From: Desulfobacteraceae bacterium
Lineage (GTDB): Bacteria; Desulfobacterota; Desulfobacteria; Desulfobacterales; Desulfosarcinaceae
Reading direction: 5' to 3'
NCBI GenBank assembly: GCA_013003715.1
Contig: JABDIN010000108.1
Coordinates: forward strand, 124,001 to 188,000
Length of the DNA stretch: 64,000 nt
This document shows positions 43,596-51,437 of the stretch, in pieces. Both the position numbers and the translations under genes were made by a program. The stretch's first letter is position 1; every line of letters starts with the position of its first letter. The notes beneath the pieces were generated by a model. That model worked only from the letters and a program-made list of their open reading frames with translations. It had not been told where the DNA came from and ran no database searches.

Positions 43596-45146
43596 TCAGC
43601 CACATGAGATGGCGTCCAGGACTTTAATGATCACCAGGGTAATATCATCCTGTTGTTTTGCACCCTGGGCAAACTCATGGACTTCACGATAAACATGTTT
43701 GAGGATATCTGCGGCTGATTCTGAAGCATACTTCCGGATAAGTGATCTGAACCTGTCCTTGCCGAACCGCATTCCGGAAGGATTGAACGCCTCCCAGATA
43801 CCATCCGTCCCCAGACTGATAACACTCCCCGGGGCAATTCCCTTTACGCTGCCTTCGATAAATTCAGTATCATCCAGAACACCCAGGGCGACACCCGGGC
43901 CACCGAGTTCTGAAAAAGAATCAGCCATCGAATTATAAACCAGCGCAGGATCATGGCCCGCCCGCACCCACCGAAGGGCGCATAGATTTTGATCGATCTG
44001 CAGGGCGAACAAGGTCATGAACCCGCTGGTGGGATTGAAATCGGACTGCAGTACCCGGTTCATTTCCGCCACAATGGTGGGAAGGTTGCCGGTGACCGTA
44101 TACTGGTCCCTGAACACGGCACGCGCCGTGGCCATCAGAAGCGCCGAATCTATACCATGACCGGCGATATCGCCTATGGCCACGGTGAGGACACTCGGAT
44201 CCGGGCCATCGGGCGTCCGCGGCTGCAGATAATCAAAAAAATCCCCCCCGACTTCTTCACAGGGAACGCTTTTTCCCGCAATATCCAAACCTGAGATGGC
44301 CGGCGGTCCCTTGGGCAAAAGGTTCTTCTGAACCTCTCCCGCCAGAAGCAACGATTTTTTGTGTCTCGTGAGGTCGGCGACAAATCCCACATAACCGAGC
44401 ATCTCGCCGGAATCCGCCAGTAATGAATTACAATGCAGCAGCACCGGGACACGGCGTCCATTCCGGGCCTTCAACGAGCCTTCAAAACTGCTGTGTGTCT
44501 GTTTGAGCAACGCCGGACCATTGATCTTCAGAAATGCCCTGAATTCTGAATCGGCAAGATCCAGGGGATCGCGTTCCAGCAGTTCTTTGCGGCTGTAGCC
44601 CAACATACGGCAGAATGCTTCATTGACATCCATGATCCGGGCATTGACATCTATCATGACAAAGCCTTCGGCGGCCGTTTCCACAATTCGGCGAAACCTG
44701 GCCTCGGTTTTCTTCAGTTTTTCTTCGGCCAATACCCGTTCGGTGATATCCACCACGGTTCCCTGGTAAAAAAGGATATTGCCGTCGGCATCGGTTTCAG
44801 TGGTCGTAGTATCTTCCACCCAGTGAACATTCCCGTTCCTGGCGGTAATACGGTAATATTGGGTGTAATCCGTGACGCCCTTTTCCGCGAAGTCATTGAT
44901 TTCCTGTCCCATTCGGTCATGGTCATCCGGATGCACCAAATCTTCAAAGGAAACTTTTAATGTCGTGAACTCATCCGCCGTATACCCGAACCGCATGACA
45001 TTTTCGGAAACATAGACAAGCCGGGCATCTTCGCCGGGTAACCGGCGGAACAATATAACCGGGCTTTTCTCGACGATTTTCATTGCCGCGTTCAGTTCTG
45101 CTTTAATCCACCGTGTTTCTGCCGGCTTGTTGACGTGTTCCTCCAT
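43596..45146 (-). CDS. PAS-domain SpoIIE-type serine phosphatase
   Basis: This is a cytoplasmic signalling phosphatase of 516 residues; no membrane segment is seen. The first PAS domain (about 25-140) has LVYVSENVMRFGYTADEFTT and a PAC tail GTVVDITERVLAEE. A second PAS domain follows (about 150-270). The PP2C/SpoIIE domain (about 285-510) shows metal-binding aspartates in EVGGDFFDYL, VAIGDIAGHGIDSALLMA and LGTDGIWEAF. Such RsbU-type proteins dephosphorylate anti-sigma-factor antagonists and control sigma-factor partner switching. No anti-sigma factor or antagonist gene lies adjacent. Confidence 0.88.
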   Translation of the reverse strand: MEEHVNKPAETRWIKAELNAAMKIVEKSPVILFRRLPGEDARLVYVSENVMRFGYTADEFTTLKVSFEDLVHPDDHDRMGQEINDFAEKGVTDYTQYYRITARNGNVHWVEDTTTTETDADGNILFYQGTVVDITERVLAEEKLKKTEARFRRIVETAAEGFVMIDVNARIMDVNEAFCRMLGYSRKELLERDPLDLADSEFRAFLKINGPALLKQTHSSFEGSLKARNGRRVPVLLHCNSLLADSGEMLGYVGFVADLTRHKKSLLLAGEVQKNLLPKGPPAISGLDIAGKSVPCEEVGGDFFDYLQPRTPDGPDPSVLTVAIGDIAGHGIDSALLMATARAVFRDQYTVTGNLPTIVAEMNRVLQSDFNPTSGFMTLFALQIDQNLCALRWVRAGHDPALVYNSMADSFSELGGPGVALGVLDDTEFIEGSVKGIAPGSVISLGTDGIWEAFNPSGMRFGKDRFRSLIRKYASESAADILKHVYREVHEFAQGAKQQDDITLVIIKVLDAISCG

Positions 45147-45286
45147 TCCTGTGGTCCTTTGTGGGATGATGGCTGTGAATTCAACTTTAGGTGCGTATCA
45201 GTTAATATGGGATTGCTTGGGGTCGTTGGCAAACAATTTTTTTGGATGGATTGCTGATGGTACCGGGAACCAAAATAGGAGGGATG

Positions 45287-45308
45287 GATCCGGCTGATCA
45301 GCCGGATC
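45287..45308. repeat. 22-bp perfect palindrome after pdxT
   Basis: The arms GATCCGGCTGA / TCAGCCGGATC are exact and contiguous, starting immediately after the pdxT stop codon. As RNA it is a strong hairpin but no U-run follows on the minus strand, so termination is uncertain. Confidence 0.6.
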
Positions 45309-45866
45309 TCAGATCTTCAGGAAATATTGATGAAATACATTGTCCTCACCCAGTTCCGGATGGAAGGTTGTGACCATTACCCGCCGGTATTGCACAAACA
45401 CAGGATCACCATGCCATCGGCAGTGTACTGCGGCGGATGGATCGAGGACCAGAATTCTTGGCGCGCGGATAAAGGTTGCCGGGAAACGACGTCGTTTGAA
45501 CAAGGGAATACGGAGCCCATGGGTACCGCTGGCCGCATGCCGTCCGTATGCGTTTCGACGAACGGCCATGGGGATGGCCCTGAGCACGCCAGGGGCGCCA
45601 TCCACCCCTTCCGACAATATAACCGCTCCGGCACAGACTCCCCAGGTGGGCATGCCGGCGGCTATTTGCCGGGAAAGCGGTCCGACCATGTCAAACTCGT
45701 CGAGGAATTTTTTCATGACCGAACTTTCGCCGCCGGGTATGATCAGACGGTCGATCAATTTCAGATCGGATGCGGCCTTCACAATTCTCCAGGCCGCCCC
45801 CGACGACTCAAGGTGCCGGATATGGTCTAAAAATGCACCCTGTAAACCGAGAAGACCGGCAATCAT
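45309..45866 (-). CDS. pdxT: Pyridoxal 5'-phosphate synthase, glutaminase subunit
   Basis: This class-I glutaminase feeds ammonia to PdxS for vitamin B6 synthesis. The nucleophile is C78 in TWGVCAGAVIL, the GGESS motif is near residue 46, and the H/E pair lies in FHPELGED at the C-terminus (H169, E171). The length of 185 is standard. It begins three bases after the pdxS stop codon, so the two are translationally coupled. Confidence 0.93.
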   Translation of the reverse strand: MIAGLLGLQGAFLDHIRHLESSGAAWRIVKAASDLKLIDRLIIPGGESSVMKKFLDEFDMVGPLSRQIAAGMPTWGVCAGAVILSEGVDGAPGVLRAIPMAVRRNAYGRHAASGTHGLRIPLFKRRRFPATFIRAPRILVLDPSAAVHCRWHGDPVFVQYRRVMVTTFHPELGEDNVFHQYFLKI

Positions 45867-45869
45867 CTT

Positions 45870-46739
45870 CTATACACCCCGTTCGGCCATGTGGGTTTCA
45901 AGGGAATCCATCTCAAGACCGGTCATGGCAGCACCCAGTTTACGTGAAATTTCCACCAGCCGGTGCGGCTGGTCATAATGTATCACGGCCTGCACGATGG
46001 CGCTGGCCATCCGGGGTGGGTTTTCCGATTTAAAAATGCCGGAACCGACAAATACGCCATCCACACCCAGTGCCATCATGAGTGCTGCGTCCGCTGGTGT
46101 TGCAATCCCACCAGCCGCAAAATTGACCACCGGGAATCGATGTAGTTGGCGGGTTTCCGCCAATAAAGATGGCGGGATGCGAAGTGCCCCGGCCTTTTGA
46201 GTCATTGCATCATCATCCAATTCGGCCAATTCCTCGATTTCGGCGGTGATCGTGCGCATGTGCCGCACGGCCTCCACCACGTTTCCGGTGCCCGCCTCCC
46301 CTTTTGTCCGCAGCATGGATGCCCCTTCATGGATACGCCGCAAGCCCTCACCCAGGTTACGGGCGCCGCACACAAACGGCACCTGGAATCCGACTTTATC
46401 GATGTGACGCAGCTCATCGGCCGGTGTGAGCACTTCACTTTCGTCCACAAAGTCAACATTGAGTGATTCGAGAATTTTCGCCTCCATGAAGTGACCGATG
46501 CGGACCTTGGCCATCACCGGAATGGAGACCGCCCGCATGATGGCCTCGATCATGTCCGGGTCGCTCATGCGGGCCACCTGCCTATGCTTTCGGATATCCG
46601 ACGGCACCCGCTCCAGGGCCATGACCGCCGCAGCACCCGCGTCTTCGGCAATCCGGGCCTGTTCCGGTGTGGTGACATCCATGATCACTCCGTTTTTGAA
46701 CATTTCCGCAAATCCCTTGTTTACAAGTTCCCTTTCCAT
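45870..46739 (-). CDS. pdxS: Pyridoxal 5'-phosphate synthase, synthase subunit
   Basis: PdxS makes pyridoxal 5'-phosphate from ribose 5-phosphate, glyceraldehyde 3-phosphate and ammonia. The highly conserved beta/alpha barrel is obvious: [20 protein letters not shown], then [29 protein letters not shown] with a catalytic lysine, and [16 protein letters not shown] with the second. [20 protein letters not shown] closes the phosphate site. I chose the ATG at 46739 (GAAGGGGAA upstream), giving 289 residues; the frame extends 18 codons further with no conserved sequence. Divergent from a PdxR-type regulator that probably controls it. Confidence 0.96.
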   Translation of the reverse strand: MERELVNKGFAEMFKNGVIMDVTTPEQARIAEDAGAAAVMALERVPSDIRKHRQVARMSDPDMIEAIMRAVSIPVMAKVRIGHFMEAKILESLNVDFVDESEVLTPADELRHIDKVGFQVPFVCGARNLGEGLRRIHEGASMLRTKGEAGTGNVVEAVRHMRTITAEIEELAELDDDAMTQKAGALRIPPSLLAETRQLHRFPVVNFAAGGIATPADAALMMALGVDGVFVGSGIFKSENPPRMASAIVQAVIHYDQPHRLVEISRKLGAAMTGLEMDSLETHMAERGV

Positions 46740-46830
46740 GGTAGTTCCCCTTCCCAAGTTTTGCCCTTTCACAAAGGGTATGTTATAGAACAATAACGAA
46801 AATCAAGGCATACAATACATAAATCACGGT

Positions 46831-46857
46831 AGTACATTAATCAAAGTGTATTAATAC
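46831..46857. promoter_or_regulatory. Direct repeats in the pdxS-pdxR intergenic region, probable PdxR operator
   Basis: AGTACATTAAT (46831) and AGTGTATTAAT (46845) are 11-base direct repeats, nine positions identical, spaced 14 bases. The second overlaps the 10-base palindrome GTATTAATAC (46848-46857). PdxR-type regulators are known to bind such repeats between their own gene and pdxST. Confidence 0.5.
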
Positions 46858-46872
46858 GTCAAGGTTTAATCG

Positions 46873-48141
46873 ATGGCTCTATTTGAAAACATCGCCGAAG
46901 AGATCAGGAAACGAATTCAATCGGGACAATACAAACCGGGACAAAAAATTCCCTCCATACGCGACATGGCCGTGGAATTCGAATGCAACAAGCTGACGGT
47001 TCAAAAGGCCTTTGAAAGACTCAAGCAGGACAGGTATCTTGACAATATCGTGGGCAGCGGATCGTTCGTCCGTTTTCCGGAGAACATCAGCCGTTCCGGT
47101 GCGGTTTACGACCTGAAGACCGCTTATGTGTCCGAACACTTTTTCCCCCACCAGGTGGCCAGGAATATTTTCAATCACTTGTTCGATACGGAAAAAGCCG
47201 GTCTGTTTTCAACAACACCGGTTGAAGGCGAAAAAGATTTTAGGGAGGTCCTGGGCAGGCAGTTCAGGTTGTCCACGGATCGGATGCTCATCGTTTCCGG
47301 GGCTCAGCAGGGCCTGGATTTAACGGCAAAGGTTTTCGGCGCCCGGCTTGCCGATGCCATGCTGTTCGAAGATCCAACCTATCCGGGTGCCATATCCTTG
47401 TTTAAGGCCACGCATTTCGTGCCCATGGAAAAAGACGGCCCCGATCTCTCCATGTTGGACAGGGCGCTGTCGCCTAAAATCAAACTGTTTTATACAATGC
47501 CGACGGTTCATAACCCAACAGGCATCACTTACAGCCCGGAGAAAAAGAGGGAAATCGCCGATCGCGCCCTTACCGGCGACTTTTATATTATCGAGGATGA
47601 CTATCTGTCCGAATTCGTCAGGAAACCCGTCACCCGGTTTGTGGATATAGTCCCCGAAAAAACGGTTTATATCAAATCCCTTACACAGACTACGGTGTCG
47701 GGGATTCGCCTTGGTTTCATGATCGTGCCCGACAGTTTATATGACAAATTTCTATATACCAAATATTCGTCGGATATCGTCAGTCCCGGTATTATGCAAA
47801 AATTCATGAAACGATTCATCCAAACCGGGGCTTATGGTGAATATGTGGCGGGCACACAACGGCGGATAAACCGGCGTAAAAAAAGATTGATCAAGGTACT
47901 CAACGCTTACCCGGCCCTCTTTGGCGGCAATTGGGATAAGCAATCCGGTTACAGCCTCTGGGTCAAATCCAGCATGAAAATTGATCTGCCGCATCTGCCC
48001 TGGGACAAGGGAGAAAACTTTTCATTTTCCCGTGCATATAAAAATCACTTGAAAATCTCATTCATGAATCTTGGTTCGGATGATTTTGAAAGGTCCCTGC
48101 GCTACCTGGAGGAATTGTTTGAACGGATCTGCACCCCCTGA
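46873..48141 (+). CDS. pdxR: MocR/PdxR-type GntR regulator with aminotransferase domain
   Basis: The N-terminal GntR winged helix (about 1-75) has YKPGQKIPSIRDMAVEFECN and KLTVQKAFERLKQDRYL. The C-terminal part (about 100-422) is a fold-type I aminotransferase domain with the PLP lysine K268 in VYIKSLTQTTVSGIRLGF and the aspartate of NPTGITY...IIEDDYLSEF. Such proteins sense pyridoxal 5'-phosphate and regulate pdxST. The divergent pdxST genes and the repeats between them make the PdxR assignment likely but not proven. AAGG precedes the ATG. Confidence 0.85.
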   Translation: MALFENIAEEIRKRIQSGQYKPGQKIPSIRDMAVEFECNKLTVQKAFERLKQDRYLDNIVGSGSFVRFPENISRSGAVYDLKTAYVSEHFFPHQVARNIFNHLFDTEKAGLFSTTPVEGEKDFREVLGRQFRLSTDRMLIVSGAQQGLDLTAKVFGARLADAMLFEDPTYPGAISLFKATHFVPMEKDGPDLSMLDRALSPKIKLFYTMPTVHNPTGITYSPEKKREIADRALTGDFYIIEDDYLSEFVRKPVTRFVDIVPEKTVYIKSLTQTTVSGIRLGFMIVPDSLYDKFLYTKYSSDIVSPGIMQKFMKRFIQTGAYGEYVAGTQRRINRRKKRLIKVLNAYPALFGGNWDKQSGYSLWVKSSMKIDLPHLPWDKGENFSFSRAYKNHLKISFMNLGSDDFERSLRYLEELFERICTP

Positions 48142-48145
48142 TGTT

Positions 48146-50119
48146 TCAGCGGTCGACTGATGCCCGGTCGGCTGCTTTTATCTCCTCTAAAGCCTCTCGA
48201 ACAAAGGCGGCCAGTTCATTCATGACGATCGGCTTTATCACCAGTTTATGAATACCGATGGCGGACAGCTCTTCCTTGCTTACGGTTTCAGTGAATCCCG
48301 TGCACAGGATAATGGGGATATTCGTCCGTATGTCGTTGATGTGCTTGGCCAGCTGCATGCCGGTCATATCCGGCATGGTCAGATCCGTGATCACCAGGTC
48401 GAAGATATCCGGGTCCTTTTCAAACAATGCCAGCGCTTCGGTGCTCCGGCTGGTCTGGGTCACCCGGTATCCCCATCGTTTGAGCGCCTTTTCGACCATG
48501 CGGGCAATTTCAACCTCATCGTCCACGATGAGGATGTGCTCGTCTCCGGCAACAATGGGTTCCGGTGGTTTATAATCCGTTGAAAGGGCTTCTTTTTTGG
48601 TACGCGGCAAATATACGTCAAAACGGGTGCCTTCATTGGGCTGGCTCTTAATGGTGATGCCACCGTTCAATCCATGCACAATTGATTTGACCGTGGACAA
48701 CCCGAGCCCGGTTCCTTTCTTTTTTGTGGTGAAAAAAGGATCGAAAATTTTCTGAAGATCGATTTCATCCATACCACAACCGTTGTCCGTAATCCGAAGC
48801 CGAACGTACGGGCCGGGCAACAGCGATGAATCTAAAAGCACCTGCTCCCGGGCGAATTCGGCATTTTGCAACTGGATACCCAGGATACCCACCTTACCCT
48901 CCATGGCATGATAGGCGTTGATGCACAGATTCATGATAATCTGATGTATCTGCACCGGGTCGGCAATGATGATGCTGTCCCCGTCCTCGATGTTCTGATC
49001 AATTTTGATCGTGCTCGGCAAAACGGAGCGAAGCAGTTTGACCACTTCCTTTATGATCATATTGATCTGGATGGGCCGTTGCTCATCTTCCCGCTGACGG
49101 CTGAAGGCCAAAATTTGTTTGACCAGCGCCTGGGCCCGCTGCGCGGCCTGAAGCACCTCCATTAAATTTTGCCGGACACTGTGGTCCTGGGGAATTTCCA
49201 GCAGGGACAACTCGGTATAACCGACGATGGGAAATAAAATATTGTTGAAGTCATGGGCGATTCCCCCCGCAATGGTGCCCAGGGCCTCCATCTTCTGGGC
49301 CTGCCGGATCTGATCCTCCAATAGCTTGGCCTCGTTTTCTTTGGTTCTGCGTTCCGTGATATCGCGGTAAAACGCCAGAATGAATTTTTCGCTATCCACC
49401 TCGTAGAGTCCGGCGCTGATTTCCAGGGGGAAACCGGAACCATCCTTTTTAAGATGGGTGATTTCGGCGTTGATCCAGTGCCCGGACAATATCTTTTGCA
49501 CTCTTTCCTGATAAAGCGACAGATCTTTCGGTGGATTCAATGCTGCCATGTTCAGGGTCAGCAATTCCGGCAATTCGAATCCGTGCATATCCGCGGCGGC
49601 CTGGTTGGCGTTGATGATTTTCCCCGCCGCCTCGCCCTCGGCCTGGAGAATGACGATGGCGTCTTTTGCCTTTTCGAATAGCATGCGGTATCGTTTTTCA
49701 CTTTCAATCAACGATATCTCGGCACGTTGCCGCCGCTCGTGCTCTTCCCGCTCTTCAAGCGCCCGCTGCACCACCGGGGCCAGCCGGAAAAGATGCCCCT
49801 TGATCACATAATCCGTGGCACCGGCCTTGAGGATATCAATGGCCGCTTCCTCCCCGATGGCCCCCGAAACCAAGATAAAGGGTATTGCGATGCCTTTTTC
49901 AACGGTGATTTTCAGGGCACTGGCCCCATCGAATGTCGGCAGATTATAATCGGCCAAAATCAGATCGAAATCGGGATCGTTTAACTTCACCAAAAATTCA
50001 TCACGGGTTTGAACACGTTCGACGTCGCAGACATACCCTGCCGCGGTGAGTTGACCGATTGAAAGCTCGGCGTCCAGCGGGTTGTCTTCCAGCATTAATA
50101 TCCGAATCTGTTTCGACAT
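48146..50119 (-). CDS. Hybrid histidine kinase (receiver-PAS-kinase-receiver)
   Basis: This is a soluble hybrid kinase of 657 residues. An N-terminal receiver domain (about 5-120) has LADYNLPTFDG with the phosphoacceptor aspartate. A PAS domain (about 140-265) ends in AFYRDITERR. HisKA has H289 in GGIAHDFNNILFP, the ATPase has NLCINAYHAM and GTGLGLSTVKSI, and a C-terminal receiver carries LVITDLTMPDMTGMQ. The start at 50119 is the third of three ATGs, placed six bases after AAGGA. It is probably co-transcribed with the upstream Rcp1-like regulator, 133 bases away, and is convergent with pdxR with a four-base gap. Confidence 0.9.
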   Translation of the reverse strand: MSKQIRILMLEDNPLDAELSIGQLTAAGYVCDVERVQTRDEFLVKLNDPDFDLILADYNLPTFDGASALKITVEKGIAIPFILVSGAIGEEAAIDILKAGATDYVIKGHLFRLAPVVQRALEEREEHERRQRAEISLIESEKRYRMLFEKAKDAIVILQAEGEAAGKIINANQAAADMHGFELPELLTLNMAALNPPKDLSLYQERVQKILSGHWINAEITHLKKDGSGFPLEISAGLYEVDSEKFILAFYRDITERRTKENEAKLLEDQIRQAQKMEALGTIAGGIAHDFNNILFPIVGYTELSLLEIPQDHSVRQNLMEVLQAAQRAQALVKQILAFSRQREDEQRPIQINMIIKEVVKLLRSVLPSTIKIDQNIEDGDSIIIADPVQIHQIIMNLCINAYHAMEGKVGILGIQLQNAEFAREQVLLDSSLLPGPYVRLRITDNGCGMDEIDLQKIFDPFFTTKKKGTGLGLSTVKSIVHGLNGGITIKSQPNEGTRFDVYLPRTKKEALSTDYKPPEPIVAGDEHILIVDDEVEIARMVEKALKRWGYRVTQTSRSTEALALFEKDPDIFDLVITDLTMPDMTGMQLAKHINDIRTNIPIILCTGFTETVSKEELSAIGIHKLVIKPIVMNELAAFVREALEEIKAADRASVDR

Positions 50120-50252
50120 CATCATTCCTTGCGGGTTCGGCCCACCCGGTGACGGGTTGACGTCATTATCACTTTAAACGGGTTGAGACAAACCTTTCCC
50201 CCTTGTCCGAAAGGGCCGGTGTGATGGCCGGCATCCCAAAATATCTCCGGTG

Positions 50253-50693
50253 TCAGGTGGCGCCATGGGGGGTTTCGTTTGTCAGAATCCAGAACAGGCC
50301 TATCCGTCGAACGGCATCAGCAAAGCTTTCAAACTCAACCGGTTTGACCACATATGCGTTCACGCCAAGCTTGTAGCTGTCCAGAATATCCTTTTCCTCC
50401 CTCGATGAGGTCAGGACCACCACCGGAATATGACCCAATTCCGGATCACCTTTAACGGTCTTCAGCACTTCGAGGCCGTCCATTTTCGGCATTTTCAAAT
50501 CCAACAACACCACCACCGGGTCACCAGGGTTCCGATCGGAAAAAACTCCGCGACGATACAAATAATCCAGCGCCGCCGCACCATCCTGCACAACCACCAC
50601 ATGGTTGGCTAAATTTTGCGCATCCAGGGCTGAAAGTGTCAGTTCAATATCCCTCGGGTCGTCTTCCGCAAGGAGAATCTCTCTATATTCCAT
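50253..50693 (-). CDS. Single-domain response regulator (Rcp1/CheY-like)
   Basis: This is a stand-alone receiver of 146 residues. The acidic pocket is AEDDPRDIEL, the phosphoacceptor is D65 in LLDLKMPKMDG, and the conserved Thr/Lys are in VVLTSSREEKD and AYVVKPVEFE. This is the Rcp1 subgroup (with YLYRRGVFSDR), commonly paired with PAS kinases. It has no output domain and acts through protein contacts. The gene directly precedes the hybrid kinase, its likely partner. Confidence 0.9.
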   Translation of the reverse strand: MEYREILLAEDDPRDIELTLSALDAQNLANHVVVVQDGAAALDYLYRRGVFSDRNPGDPVVVLLDLKMPKMDGLEVLKTVKGDPELGHIPVVVLTSSREEKDILDSYKLGVNAYVVKPVEFESFADAVRRIGLFWILTNETPHGAT

Positions 50694-50760
50694 GGCAAAT
50701 CCATTCGATTATGTTGCCGGTAACGGAATTTCTCACAACAACGGATGCAGATTGACAGCA

Positions 50761-51207
50761 TCAGGCAGTGGAAACTGAATCCATCATATCAACCAGTATT
50801 TCCCTGAGGGGCGATTTCAACGGCCGCCATTGGGGATGGAGCGCCTTTCTGCCATGCCATTTCAAGTCCACCACATCGACTTTTTCGGCAATAAGGTGCT
50901 GTTTCCGGTTACCATAAAAACTTTCAGGGGAATACTCAACGAACATCATTCGGCTGGGATCCAGATCGAATTCTTCTGCAACGCTTGAGGCGATATGGCT
51001 GCAACAACTTCTAACTGAGACGGATCTTAAACTGGTTCCGGCTTCGGCGGGCAGGTCTGATACAACAACAATAATCGGTTTGAGATGGGTTATCTTATGG
51101 TCTTCATGGTCAGTCAAGTCAAAAATTCTGAGTCTGCAACTGCCGGCTGCCAGATTGAAATTGCCGCCCCAGCCTTTCCAGGTGTAAATATCATCATGGA
51201 TCAACAT
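50761..51207 (-). CDS. Conserved-looking hypothetical protein
   Basis: No family is recognised. The predicted product of 148 residues has an aromatic N-terminus (DDIYTWKGWGGNFNLAAGSC), a beta-strand-rich core (IIVVVSDLPAEAGTSLRS) and the segment MMFVEYSPESFYGN. Cysteines occur in SCRLRI and in RSCCSHI. No signal or membrane segment. Its composition is that of a real soluble protein, but the ribosome-binding site is weak. It lies upstream of the Rcp1-like regulator and hybrid kinase, 67 bases away, and may belong to that operon. Confidence 0.6.
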   Translation of the reverse strand: MLIHDDIYTWKGWGGNFNLAAGSCRLRIFDLTDHEDHKITHLKPIIVVVSDLPAEAGTSLRSVSVRSCCSHIASSVAEEFDLDPSRMMFVEYSPESFYGNRKQHLIAEKVDVVDLKWHGRKALHPQWRPLKSPLREILVDMMDSVSTA

Positions 51208-51437
51208 GGGTTCACCGAAGTGTATCGCCGGATTCCGGCATCGGCAAAACCCAATGGCAGTAAATCCGGGCAGCGGACTGCGCTTGTCCGTGGCGCGGCG
51301 TTTCTTAGGTACCCCGGAGAAACACGCCTCATCATTTCTATCTGTAAAACCCCTTCATGATCACCTATATTAGCCGGGCTGATCGTTCACCGCAAGCTAT
51401 TTATTACAATTTGTGCTGTTTTTACAGCTAGTAACGG

